DNA of 64,000 nucleotides, taken from assembly GCA_023439505.1 (NCBI GenBank), contig JAEXNR010000005.1, forward strand, positions 1 through 64,000. Reading direction: 5' to 3'. This stretch comes from Bacillota bacterium. GTDB lineage: Bacteria; Bacillota; Clostridia; Lachnospirales; Lachnospiraceae. The notes under the pieces are model-generated. The model was not told where the DNA came from. It saw only the letters and a list, made by a program, of their open reading frames with translations, and searched no databases. Both the position numbers and the translations under genes were made by a program. Positions 44,575 through 53,392 of this stretch are shown one piece after another. Each line of letters starts with the position of its first letter. Position 1 is the first letter of the stretch.

Positions 44575-45219
44575 ATGGCGTACCATGTGAAAATAATAGA
44601 TAATGTTGATAAGATAGATACCTGTGAATTATTTCAAATTAACCATTATCAGTGGTCGGGCAGTTATCGGCCAAAAGCATATGGCAGGATGGGGATGATA
44701 GAGAAGGAGTGCATCATCATCTCATTGACCGCAGAAGAGAAGGATCCCCTTTACCGTTATCGCAAGAATGACGATCCTGTTTACAGAGACAGTGCGCTGG
44801 AGGTCTTCTTGAATTTCAGCCCTGAAAAAGAGCAGGTGAGGTACCTGAACTTTGAGATGAATTCCTTTGGGGCAATGCTCAGTGCCTTTGGCGGGAATCA
44901 AAATCGTAAGTTTTTAAGGCAGCTTACCCCACTGGAAGCTTCCTGTGAAGCGCAGATTGAAGAGGATTCCTGGAGTATTCTCCTTCGGGTTCCAATGAAA
45001 TTAATCTGTAAGTTATATGATATAGAACCCCTCAGCCGGGGAGATCGGTTTACCTGTAACTTTTACAAAATCAGTGAGGATCCCACGATAGAACATTATG
45101 CCAGTTATGCTCCTGTAGACAATCCGGTGCCTAATTTTCACCTGACCGAGTATTTTGGAGAGGCAGTGATAGAAGAAACAGCATTCGGAATGGGCAAGCC
45201 GGCTGTTGCAAAGAGGTAG
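44575..45219 (+). CDS. CBM9-like carbohydrate-binding protein
   Basis: This 214-residue single-domain protein matches the family 9-like fold often annotated as DOMON/CBM9: IIISLTAEEKDPLYRYRKNDDPVYRDSALEVFLNF-type strands with the calcium-site region YRDSALEVFL, YLNFEMNSFGAMLSAFG, WSILLRVPMKLI and FTCNFYKISEDPT. It has no signal peptide, so it is cytoplasmic. It may bind a sugar intermediate of the locus. I start at 44575, seven bases after AGGAGGA; the ATG at 44569 abuts that site. It ends the plus-strand carbohydrate operon. Confidence 0.78.
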   Translation: MAYHVKIIDNVDKIDTCELFQINHYQWSGSYRPKAYGRMGMIEKECIIISLTAEEKDPLYRYRKNDDPVYRDSALEVFLNFSPEKEQVRYLNFEMNSFGAMLSAFGGNQNRKFLRQLTPLEASCEAQIEEDSWSILLRVPMKLICKLYDIEPLSRGDRFTCNFYKISEDPTIEHYASYAPVDNPVPNFHLTEYFGEAVIEETAFGMGKPAVAKR

Positions 45220-45282
45220 TCTAAAGGGAATTGAACTTGGGGTTTATATGGGCTCCTGGAGAATGGTAACAAATGCAGGGAG

Positions 45283-46203
45283 CTAGGAAAGACCTAACGT
45301 AGTAACATAAGTTTGTATGGTATTAATTACGGCGCCTGCAGCCGAAGAAATTCGACGATTGGGTGCAAATGCGAGAACCAATTCTCTGTTCAACCGTGGA
45401 GTTCCAATGGACAGGAAAGCCGGCAATGCAATGTTTTCTTCAGAATTTATAAAAGTATCAATAAGGATTGTGGAACCAATCCCGGTGCAGGATAAATGAA
45501 AAGCGGTCACTGCATTACCGGTTTCCAGAATAATATGAGGCAAATAGCCTGCTTCCTGAAAAACGGAATCGGCAATTTGTCTCATTTTTTGTCCCCGCTT
45601 TAACAAAATAAACGGCTCTTCCTTCATATCCCGGATGTCAATCCATAAATGTCTGGTATCCTCACGGGGTATGGCCTTTTTTATTATTGGGTTATCCTTC
45701 GAAACAGCAACCACAATTTCTTCGTCGTATAGTTTGATAAATTTCAGAGCGTGTTCTTTGAAAGGATAGTTAACCATAATAAAGTCCAGCTCGCCTCCCA
45801 GAACCATATTCTCAAGCTCCTCTGAAATATCTTCTGTAATTTTGATCTGGATTTCCGGATGTTCCTTTTGTAACAAAGGGAACAGCTTCGGAAGTATATA
45901 GGAGCCTCTGGTTGCGGTGATTCCTATTCTTACCAGACTGTTTTTGTACTTTGCCATATTGTTAAGTTGATCCTGCAGGTCAATATTTAACTGTACGATT
46001 TTCTTAGCATAATCAATATAGACTTTGCCTTCCTGAGTCAATGTCAGCTTTCTGTCCTCGAAAAAGGTAATATTCAAGCGTTTTTCCAGATTCTTAATAT
46101 AAATGCTTAGGGATGGCTGAGAGATGTAGAGCGCTTTCGCAGCTTTGGAAAAGCTGCCATAATTTATAATTGCCAGAATATAAGTGTATTCTCTGATATC
46201 CAT
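45283..46203 (-). CDS. LysR-family transcriptional regulator
   Basis: This 306-residue regulator has an N-terminal helix-turn-helix (YILAIINYGSFSKAAKALYISQPSLSIYIKNLEKRL) and a type 2 periplasmic-fold effector domain (VRIGITATRGSYILPKLFPLLQKEHPEIQIKI, ELDFIMVNYP). The real start is MDIREYTYIL at 46203 after AAGGGGG; the longer frame to 46347 would run through a large inverted repeat. It lies downstream of the AtuA/DUF4387/CitMHS operon on the same strand and probably controls it. Confidence 0.92.
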   Translation of the reverse strand: MDIREYTYILAIINYGSFSKAAKALYISQPSLSIYIKNLEKRLNITFFEDRKLTLTQEGKVYIDYAKKIVQLNIDLQDQLNNMAKYKNSLVRIGITATRGSYILPKLFPLLQKEHPEIQIKITEDISEELENMVLGGELDFIMVNYPFKEHALKFIKLYDEEIVVAVSKDNPIIKKAIPREDTRHLWIDIRDMKEEPFILLKRGQKMRQIADSVFQEAGYLPHIILETGNAVTAFHLSCTGIGSTILIDTFINSEENIALPAFLSIGTPRLNRELVLAFAPNRRISSAAGAVINTIQTYVTTLGLS

Positions 46204-46278
46204 AGATTTTAATTCCCCCTTATACACAGTATACCACGATGGGTACAGGAGACTCAATCTCCATTTAAAGTCAGGAAT

Positions 46279-46360
46279 ATGATTTTGATCAATGATTCCG
46301 AAGCGGAGCTGCTCACCTAGTTGCATCACACTCCTCTGGGGAATCATTGATCGAAATCAT
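46279..46360. repeat. Long near-perfect inverted repeat upstream of the LysR gene
   Basis: Two 21-base arms (46279-46299 and 46340-46360) pair with a single G-T wobble around a 40-base spacer that can itself form a GGAG/CTCC helix. It sits between the CitMHS and LysR genes. No T-run is present. It could be a regulatory structure or a miniature inverted-repeat element. Confidence 0.7.
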
Positions 46361-46449
46361 TGGCTCATTATTATGTGGGGATGGAACAGTCACAAGCCGT
46401 TTGAACAGTCATGATATATGAATTGGCGCGAGGGTTCTTCTGACTTATA

Positions 46450-47745
46450 TTAAAGTATCCCTATGATTGCGCCAAAAATAATTAAGACAGCACCAAAGAT
46501 AAAAGACTTTACAAAGCTATATTTAAAGGCTTCCTTATACTCAAGACCAAACATACCCAGTCCAAAATAAACAGAGGCACTTGTCATACACAAACCGATT
46601 CCCATATTATGGCCGACAGCGATAGCAAGAGCGGCTTTGGTTGGTGAGATTCCATAGGTTTGCCCCATGGCAGATATCACAGGAAGTATCCCGTAATTTA
46701 AGGTGTCAGGATCAAAAACCAGGGATAGGGGAATGGTAAGAATCCCCATAATAATATGGATAAACGGGCCCATTGCCTGAGGAAACACCCCGACAATGGA
46801 TTTTGCCATGGCATCAACCATACCGGTATCGGTAATAACACCAAGAAGCATACCGGCACCAATAATAGTAATGATCATTGGAAGTACATTTTTGGAATGC
46901 GCTTTGATACGTGCAGTCTGTGCTTTTTCACCACCCTTCCCATAATTAACGGGAAGGGAGACTCCGATTCCGATGAGGAATGGAATAAATGCCGGAATGC
47001 CAATAAACAGCATTACAAGTATCATAATGGTTAGAAGCAGATTGATCCAAAAAAGCTTTGGACGACGTAAATCCAGCTCCTCCTGTGACAACTCTCGAAA
47101 GCTAACATTCATATTGGGCTGATATACAAAGTAACCTTTTTTTACTTCATATCTGGAAATAAGAAAGCAGGAGATATAGATCAGGATGATACCCAGGATC
47201 TGAACAGGAAGAATTGTCTTCCATAAGGTTACTGCATCGCTCCCGACTACTGTAGCGGCGCGGCCAAGGGGTCCGCCCCAAGGTAAAAAGTTCATGACCC
47301 CGATACACATAGTGATAATAAAACTAAACGGCATTACTCGTATTTTTAATCCTTTTACAATGGGAAGGAACGCTGGTACGGTGATTAGCAGGGTGGCAAC
47401 CCCGGACCCGTCTAAATGGGCGATCATGGCCACACTGGCAGAAATGGCCAGGACACTGAAGACATTGGGCTTTATTTTCCTGGATAACCATGTGATGGGA
47501 CGGTCAAACAGTCCCACATCATTCATAATTCCAAAATAGGTGATAGATCCGACGAATAAAGCAGCGGTTGGTAATACTTTTATTACACCCTTTGCGATCA
47601 TTGTCATGGATCCGGTAACCCCGCTTCCGACAATAAGTGCAGCTATTAGTGGAAGGGTAGAGAAAACAGTGATCGGAAGACTATTAAATTTCACCAAAGC
47701 TATAATTAAAATACCAATCATTATAAAGCCTACAATTGCTAACAT
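46450..47745 (-). CDS. CitMHS-family organic acid transporter
   Basis: This 431-residue membrane protein has about 12 segments and is related to the citrate-metal:H+ symporters: LAIVGFIMIGILIIALVKF, FNSLPITVFSTLPLIAALIVGSG, VLPTAALFVGSITYFGIMNDVGLFD, MIAHLDGSGVATLLITVPAFLP, FLPWGGPLGRAATV and GVFPQAMGPFIHIIMGILTIPLSLVFDPD. It probably imports a di- or tricarboxylate or related acid. Placed after the AtuA-like and DUF4387 genes, its substrate is likely what they process. GAGGAG precedes the ATG. Confidence 0.88.
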   Translation of the reverse strand: MLAIVGFIMIGILIIALVKFNSLPITVFSTLPLIAALIVGSGVTGSMTMIAKGVIKVLPTAALFVGSITYFGIMNDVGLFDRPITWLSRKIKPNVFSVLAISASVAMIAHLDGSGVATLLITVPAFLPIVKGLKIRVMPFSFIITMCIGVMNFLPWGGPLGRAATVVGSDAVTLWKTILPVQILGIILIYISCFLISRYEVKKGYFVYQPNMNVSFRELSQEELDLRRPKLFWINLLLTIMILVMLFIGIPAFIPFLIGIGVSLPVNYGKGGEKAQTARIKAHSKNVLPMIITIIGAGMLLGVITDTGMVDAMAKSIVGVFPQAMGPFIHIIMGILTIPLSLVFDPDTLNYGILPVISAMGQTYGISPTKAALAIAVGHNMGIGLCMTSASVYFGLGMFGLEYKEAFKYSFVKSFIFGAVLIIFGAIIGIL

Positions 47746-47772
47746 GATATCTTCTCCTCCGTATATATGATA

Positions 47773-48078
47773 TTATAATTCGAAATCCAAAATTTGAACA
47801 TATTGCTGACCCGAATGCATATCTCGTTCATATTCCGAGCCCTGTGGTATCAGTCTGGGAACAGATATCTTAACTGTTTTCAGATCGGGCAGATAAAATA
47901 TTTTCGTATTCATTTCTGACACATGGTATAGGGTTGATACCGCCTGTGCTGTTAATCTTTCTGAATCTTTGATCCGCTGATACGCTTCCTGAGTATCACA
48001 GAAAATATCAATGGTGATCCAAAAAGGTCCTGCATTTTTAGAGCGAATATAGGATGCGGTTTGTGCTAGAGTGGCCAT
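47773..48078 (-). CDS. DUF4387 protein
   Basis: This 101-residue protein (TLAQTASYIRSKNAGPFWITIDIF, VPRLIPQGSEYERDMHSGQQYVQIL) matches DUF4387. In other bacteria it is found next to, or fused to, the AtuA-like DUF1446 protein, and the pair probably forms one enzyme. The start at 48078 lies one base after the AtuA stop, with AGGAGG inside the last AtuA codons. The function is unknown. Confidence 0.85.
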   Translation of the reverse strand: MATLAQTASYIRSKNAGPFWITIDIFCDTQEAYQRIKDSERLTAQAVSTLYHVSEMNTKIFYLPDLKTVKISVPRLIPQGSEYERDMHSGQQYVQILDFEL

Positions 48079-48079
48079 A

Positions 48080-49450
48080 TTATATATCCTCCTGTCCTGT
48101 GAATTCATTGATCTTGATCTGCACGAGTTCAAGGGGATCATCTACTTCTACGGTATGATAAAGCATGAATTTATACAATTTGCCTCTTTCAATTTCAGCG
48201 GGTGAGAAGGGAAATGCAAAGGTGGGAAGCTGTTTGTCCGTATGTAGCGGGAAATGCAGTAGATGAGGATTGAACACTTTTGCAACCTTTGTAGCCAGTT
48301 CCTGTGTCTTTGCTGTTACAGACAGCAATAATCCGATCTCATTTGGAATAAAGTCTTCCGCTACATGTCCTCCATAAACAGCATTCCATCCGTAGGGCTT
48401 TAAAGAGTAAGTATAAGTCGAAGGATCAAAGCCCAGCTTCTGCAGCTTCTTTTCTGTATAATTTGCCATGGCTAAGATCCATGGCTCGGGATTTTTCATA
48501 ATATCCCTGTCACGAATTCCAACCAGAGATATGGTTTGATAACCTGCCGGTGCAGCTCCTTCCAGCTTCATGGTATAAGGGGTTCTGATGAGCGAGGTAT
48601 TCTGAACATAAACTTTACCATGATCCAACTGTGTATATTTGGATTGCGTTGTGTCAATTACAACCCCGGGTTCAACCAGATAAAAGGGATCTGAATTTTC
48701 ATATAAAAGGTGTGCAGATACGGTGTATACCGTACAGCTGCTGTCAGGTGCGGTGGCCTCGACGCAAAAGCCTTCTTCATCAATTGTCAGGAATACACCG
48801 CCTCCGGAAGGATTGGTGGTACATATACAGCCACATTCCGCTGTTTTAGCAGCATGCCATGCGGCAGCCTCATTACAACCTTTCATAATCGGCATTGATG
48901 CAATTACAGCAGTATCTGTTGCACGTCCACATAATACGATATCGGCACCGGCTTCCAGTGCATGTATGAATGGTTCAACTCCTGACAATGCAACAATATG
49001 GCTGCAGTCATCAAAGACGGCCTCATTAATTTCCGGTGCTGCAGTCAACGGCTTGATTTTGCCAGCCAAATACTTCTCTCTTAAGATTTCAGGGGATTGC
49101 TGAGTATAGATTTTCGCAATTTTTTTAGTAATCCCCTCTTCCAGGCAAATTTCTTTGCAGATAACCTCCAGCTCGTCAACGCAGGCATCTACGCCGCAGG
49201 TTCCGCAGGTTCCGATGGTAATCGGGATGGAGCAGTTGTTCGCGGCGATGATCATCATTCTCATATCATTTTTAACAGCCTCCCTGGCGTACTTGGCTGT
49301 TCCGGTTCCTAAATAATAGGGGCCGGAATCTGTGGAACCGGCATCGGCAGATAGAACATCAGGACCAAGCTCGATACCTTTGGCAAAAGCTTCCTCTGTG
49401 ATACCTGTACCGAGTGCTCCAAATGGTACAAAAACCTTGCAAATATTCAT
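48080..49450 (-). CDS. AtuA-like protein (DUF1446, acyclic terpene utilisation family)
   Basis: This 456-residue protein has the family landmarks GPDVLSADAGSTDSGPYYLGTG, IGTCGTCGVDACVD, LSGVEPFIHALEAGADIVLCGRATDTAV, NPSGGGVFLTIDEEGFC, and GYQTISLVGIRDRDIM. AtuA is required for growth on citronellol in Pseudomonas, but most relatives occur with DUF4387 and carboxylate transporters, where the substrate is likely a hydroxy or branched organic acid. It is first in a three-gene minus-strand operon. AGAGGAG precedes the ATG. Confidence 0.87.
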   Translation of the reverse strand: MNICKVFVPFGALGTGITEEAFAKGIELGPDVLSADAGSTDSGPYYLGTGTAKYAREAVKNDMRMMIIAANNCSIPITIGTCGTCGVDACVDELEVICKEICLEEGITKKIAKIYTQQSPEILREKYLAGKIKPLTAAPEINEAVFDDCSHIVALSGVEPFIHALEAGADIVLCGRATDTAVIASMPIMKGCNEAAAWHAAKTAECGCICTTNPSGGGVFLTIDEEGFCVEATAPDSSCTVYTVSAHLLYENSDPFYLVEPGVVIDTTQSKYTQLDHGKVYVQNTSLIRTPYTMKLEGAAPAGYQTISLVGIRDRDIMKNPEPWILAMANYTEKKLQKLGFDPSTYTYSLKPYGWNAVYGGHVAEDFIPNEIGLLLSVTAKTQELATKVAKVFNPHLLHFPLHTDKQLPTFAFPFSPAEIERGKLYKFMLYHTVEVDDPLELVQIKINEFTGQEDI

Positions 49451-49741
49451 AAAAAAGAGACTCCTCTCAATAAAATTTTGTATATTTTATATAATAACAT
49501 CGAGTAGAATATTAGTAAAATATATATAACCAATAGTAATATAGAATAAAGCTATTAGAATGTGTTGGGGAAGAATTTCTTGCGAAGGGATCCATTACCG
49601 CTGATCGAGGGAAATGATTCGGGCAGGACAACAGAAAAAACAGGTCACATAAGTTCGGATTTTCGCATACAATGTACTGCAGTCAGCAAAGAAGAAAGGT
49701 AATTCAATTGAAAGAAATTAATACATAATGGAGTGATAGGA

Positions 49742-51841
49742 ATGGATCAGAATGTGACCGGTAATTATAAGGTGGCAGAAGTTTTAACGAAAGATGTAGG
49801 AAAGTCCGTTGCCAGAATAGATTTAAAGGATATTTACAGAATGGATGCCGCGATTGGAGACATTGTAGAGATACAGGGAAAGAATACCGCACTGGCAAGA
49901 ATTATGCCCCTATATGAAGAATACAAGGGAAGAAACCTGATCCAGATGGATGGCATCTTACGGCGTAATGCAGGCGTTGGTTTGGATGAGACAGTACAGG
50001 TAAGACCGGTTAAGACAGAAGATGCCCAATACGTCTTACTGAGCGGTTTGGATCATCACGAGTCCAGTATAGAAGACATGAACTATATGAAAAATGTGAT
50101 TGAGGGATATCCGATTATAACAGGAAATCATATTAAAATAAAGTTATTCGGATATGCAGCGCATGAATACATAGTAGAAGAAACCAGACCGGAAGGTCCG
50201 GTTCGCTTCACGAAGAATTGCGAGATTGCATTAAAAAAGGGGACTGTCCAGAAGAAGGATAACCGGGTATCCTATGAAGATATCGGAGGGCTTGGCAGGC
50301 AAATACAAAGAATCCGGGAAATGATCGAACTGCCCCTGAAGTATCCGGAGATTTTCCGGAGACTGGCAATCGAGTCACCGAAAGGACTTCTGCTCTTTGG
50401 TCCTCCCGGTACGGGAAAAACATTGATTGCAAGAGCTGTAGCCAGTGAAACAGATGCATATTTTATTCATGTTAACGGGCCGGAAATAATCAATAAATAT
50501 TACGGAGAAAGCGAAGCCAAGCTGCGGGAGATATTTGAAACTGCCGCACAAAATGCGCCAAGTATCATTTTTTTAGATGAGCTGGATGCAATCTCACCTA
50601 AGCGGGAGAGCGTTAACGGTGACGTGGAGAAGAGAGTGGTAGCCCAACTATTGGCACTGATGGACGGACTGAAGGACAGGGGGCAGGTCATTGTAATCGG
50701 TGCTACCAATTTGCCCAATTCTATAGATACTGCACTTAGAAGACCGGGAAGGTTTGATCGTGAAATTGAGATCGGAATACCGGACATAAGGGGGAGACAA
50801 AAAATATTGCAGATATATACCAGGGATATGCCACTTGGTGCTGACGTGGATCTGGAACGACTGGCGCAGCTGACCCATGGCTATGTTGGCGCTGACTTAC
50901 AGTCGCTTTGCAGAGAAGCTGCCATGGCGGCTTTTAGGAAGATTTATCCCCAGATAGATTTTTCGAATCTGAATATCCCCTATTCGGTGATTGATAATCT
51001 GAAAGTCGTAATGGAGGATTTTGATGCCTCAATGAAGGAAATCGAGCCTTCTGCAATCCGGGAAGTATTTGTTGAAATACCCAATGTACGCTTAGATGAT
51101 ATCGGGGGATTAACAAAGATAAAAGAAAAAATAGAGAAGAATATCGTATGGCCCCAGCAATACCGGGAGGAGTATGCGTATTTTGGTTGTAAATCGGCAA
51201 AGGGAATCCTGTTTTATGGAGCTCCAGGGACAGGAAAAACACTGACTGCAAAGGCCATCGCCTCACTGAACAATGCTAACTTTATTGCGGTAAAGGGGCC
51301 TGAATTATTATCAAAATGGGTGGGGGAATCAGAAGCAAAGCTAAGAGAAATCTTTAAAAAGGCGAAACAAGCCGCACCCTGCGTTGTTTTCTTTGATGAA
51401 ATGGATTCCCTGGTTCCGGTAAGAGGACGAGGCAGCGACAGCAATGCCACGGAACGGTTAATCTGCCAGTTACTGGCAGAGATGGATGGAATTGAGGAGC
51501 TAAACGGCGTTGTTGTAATCGGTGCAACCAATCGACTGGATATGGTGGATCCCGCATTATTAAGACCGGGAAGGTTTGAACTGTTTCTGGAATTTAAGGC
51601 GCCGGATTATCAGGAGCGGATAGAGATCTTCAAGATATATCTAAGAACTATGCCTGTTGCTGATGATATGGATATTCCAAAGCTGGCCCGTATGACGCAG
51701 GATTGTACCGGAGCAGATATTAAGAGGATCTGTCAGAAAGCGGCTTTGGATGCTCTGTCAGAATATCTTCGATCTCAGGAAGAAAAGGATAAGATCATTC
51801 GATTTGATCATTTTCAGCATGTATTGGAGGAAACTGATTAG
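49742..51841 (+). CDS. Cdc48/VAT-type double AAA+ ATPase
   Basis: This 699-residue protein has the complete p97 layout: N-domain (1-170), D1 with YEDIGGLGRQIQRIREMIELPL, FGPPGTGKT, IIFLDELDAI and the arginine-finger motif ALRRPGRFDREI, then D2 with LDDIGGLTKIKEKIEKNI, YGAPGTGKT, VVFFDEMDSL and ALLRPGRFE. The D2 Walker A reads GAPGTGKT. There is no C-terminal HbYX tail, so docking to a proteasome is not indicated. It should unfold or extract proteins. It is followed by an Hsp20 gene on the same strand. GGAG precedes the ATG. Confidence 0.93.
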   Translation: MDQNVTGNYKVAEVLTKDVGKSVARIDLKDIYRMDAAIGDIVEIQGKNTALARIMPLYEEYKGRNLIQMDGILRRNAGVGLDETVQVRPVKTEDAQYVLLSGLDHHESSIEDMNYMKNVIEGYPIITGNHIKIKLFGYAAHEYIVEETRPEGPVRFTKNCEIALKKGTVQKKDNRVSYEDIGGLGRQIQRIREMIELPLKYPEIFRRLAIESPKGLLLFGPPGTGKTLIARAVASETDAYFIHVNGPEIINKYYGESEAKLREIFETAAQNAPSIIFLDELDAISPKRESVNGDVEKRVVAQLLALMDGLKDRGQVIVIGATNLPNSIDTALRRPGRFDREIEIGIPDIRGRQKILQIYTRDMPLGADVDLERLAQLTHGYVGADLQSLCREAAMAAFRKIYPQIDFSNLNIPYSVIDNLKVVMEDFDASMKEIEPSAIREVFVEIPNVRLDDIGGLTKIKEKIEKNIVWPQQYREEYAYFGCKSAKGILFYGAPGTGKTLTAKAIASLNNANFIAVKGPELLSKWVGESEAKLREIFKKAKQAAPCVVFFDEMDSLVPVRGRGSDSNATERLICQLLAEMDGIEELNGVVVIGATNRLDMVDPALLRPGRFELFLEFKAPDYQERIEIFKIYLRTMPVADDMDIPKLARMTQDCTGADIKRICQKAALDALSEYLRSQEEKDKIIRFDHFQHVLEETD

Positions 51842-51880
51842 AGGAGGGTAACAATAACGATGGTTTCATAACTCTGTACA

Positions 51881-51918
51881 GGTTTGCTGCAATGCCATTT
51901 TAGATATTGCAGCAAACC
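51881..51918 (+). other. 13-bp hairpin after the Cdc48-like gene
   Basis: GGTTTGCTGCAAT (51881-51893) pairs exactly with 51906-51918 around 12 bases. It lies 40 bases after the ATPase stop, between convergent genes, but lacks a T-run. Termination or message protection is likely. Confidence 0.6.
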
Positions 51919-51944
51919 GATGGAGGGATGATATCATCTGCCGG

Positions 51945-52337
51945 TCAGATTCCGGATTTATTTTGTTTGGGTTTTTTGGGTTTCAGCATCTGATCCAGAT
52001 AGGAATCAAACTCCTGTAACCATTGATCGTTATTATAGTTTTTCTGTAGCGCAGATTTATCTGAGGGCTTTTCTGCTTTTTTTTCAGCTCTTTTAACTTC
52101 AATACCCTGCTTGGGTTTCTCCGGCACTTTCTCAAAAGGAGGGGGAGACTTTTTGATCTCATGATCTAATACGATATATTCGGAATTTGGATCTGAATGA
52201 TTTCGTTTTATCAGATTTAGCGTGGTTTCCTGGGGAGAAGAAGTCCTTTTATTATCAAGAATGATCTCGATCGTTGGTGTAAGATTAGCCGGAATTTTTT
52301 TGGGTCTTCCTTTATCCGGAAAATTTCTGTCAGACAT
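51945..52337 (-). CDS. Lys/Pro-rich disordered protein, unknown function
   Basis: This 130-residue protein is encoded opposite to, and between, the Cdc48-like and Hsp20 genes. The N-terminal half (SDRNFPDKGRPKKIPANL, TIEIILDNKRTS) has some order, and the rest is rich in Lys, Pro and Glu (KSPPPFEKVPEKPKQGIEV) and should be disordered. It ends with a short helix (DQWLQEFDSYLDQML) and a basic tail. I start at 52337, after GGAGG with 11 bases. No family is recognised. It could be an adaptor for the ATPase, but only proximity suggests this. Confidence 0.6.
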   Translation of the reverse strand: MSDRNFPDKGRPKKIPANLTPTIEIILDNKRTSSPQETTLNLIKRNHSDPNSEYIVLDHEIKKSPPPFEKVPEKPKQGIEVKRAEKKAEKPSDKSALQKNYNNDQWLQEFDSYLDQMLKPKKPKQNKSGI

Positions 52338-52583
52338 GGTTTTTGCGTCCTCCATTTCAATCGAACTAATTTTATTGGGCAGATACACGGAAAGGCATTC
52401 TTTGCAAAATGATGTTACTATATCATATTGCTAAAGTATAAAAACGGTTCCATACCACAAGGTCAATCTTGCTTATAACAATGTATCAGAGAATTTCATA
52501 TATTAGGTTTAAATAGAATTTACGTGTGCATTTGCGAAAGTAGTGGAAAAAACAGTGATAGAAATTTGAAGGAGGAATCCTGT

Positions 52584-53066
52584 ATGAAAGATCATAATGA
52601 AGATAATACCCCTATGTCTTCTCTTTTCAACGGACTTGATAAAATCTTTAATGTTGTGGCAGATATGGTAGATCAGAATAAGGACAGAGGTAACAACAAG
52701 GTAAATATCCAGAAAGAAATGTCAGAGAAATACGGAGTGAATATCAAAGTGGGTATGATCGGGAGGGACTTTTGGAATAGTCCGGGAAACCCTGGGAATG
52801 CTGCTGAAAAGGAAAGAGCAACAAAAATAATTACACCGAGTACGGATATCTTTGAAGAAGAGGACAGGTTAATTATTGTCATGGAGCTGCCTGGAGTGGA
52901 GAAAGAGGATGCCAAAGTTACCATTAACGAGAACAGGATCACCTTGACAGCTAAGGCAAAGGAGGTCTGCTATAAAAAGGAGATAACCCTGGCATTTGAA
53001 CCGGAGGATACAGTGAAAGATTATTTTAATAATTCCATTTACTCCATAGAAGTAAGGAAGAGGTAA
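52584..53066 (+). CDS. Hsp20/alpha-crystallin-type small heat-shock protein
   Basis: This 160-residue protein has an ordered C-terminal domain of the Hsp20 kind: STDIFEEEDRLIIVMELPGVEKEDAKVTINENRITLTAKA, with the ELPGV and edge-strand motifs. The N-terminal 70 residues are charged and variable. The usual C-terminal I-x-I/V motif is not evident. It should hold unfolding proteins, and the Cdc48-like ATPase upstream could act on them. The start at 52584 follows AAGGAGG. A strong terminator follows at 53109. Confidence 0.85.
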   Translation: MKDHNEDNTPMSSLFNGLDKIFNVVADMVDQNKDRGNNKVNIQKEMSEKYGVNIKVGMIGRDFWNSPGNPGNAAEKERATKIITPSTDIFEEEDRLIIVMELPGVEKEDAKVTINENRITLTAKAKEVCYKKEITLAFEPEDTVKDYFNNSIYSIEVRKR

Positions 53067-53108
53067 GCGTTTCGGTATTGGCAGGACCAACATAAGTGAA
53101 TATGTGAA

Positions 53109-53150
53109 AATAAAAGGGCAGAGCCGAATCACGGCCACTGCCCTTTTATT
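53109..53150 (+). terminator. Intrinsic terminator after the hsp20 gene
   Basis: A 13-bp perfect stem (53109-53121 with 53138-53150) encloses an inner GCCG/CGGC helix and ends CCCTTTTATT. It is symmetric and can also act on the minus strand, where it lies beyond the recombinase gene. Confidence 0.85.
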
Positions 53151-53392
53151 GGTCCATGACAAGTGAAACGAGTTGATTTCAGCTTGTTTTTGACGATATG
53201 ATTAGATTGGCCGGCTAAACCATCAGAAAAGCATGATATAAAAATTTGTGCGCTGGAACATATAAAGTATAGTAAAATTTTGTTATGTAATAAAATTATT
53301 ATTATGTTGTATTTATTATAAATTATAGGGTTACAATTAGCAACATTATTTTGTAGAATATATCAAAATATGACATTATATTCCTAGGTAAA
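53151..53392. other. A+T-rich stretch downstream of the recombinase gene
   Basis: No gene is seen. The stretch contains TTATGTAATAAAAT-type sequence (53283-53308) that resembles a segment at 54082-54107 on the other side of the recombinase gene. Confidence 0.5.
53283..53308 (+). repeat. Imperfect direct repeat, copy 1, flanking the recombinase
   Basis: This 26-base A+T-rich segment matches 54082-54107 at about 20 positions, beginning TTATGTAA and ending TGTT. Both copies are in the same orientation about 800 bp apart, on either side of the recombinase gene. Low complexity means chance similarity cannot be excluded. Confidence 0.35.

Noticed and set aside
51214..51531. Minus-strand frames within the Cdc48-like gene
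   Set aside because: They mirror the conserved AAA+ coding sequence and have no start signals.
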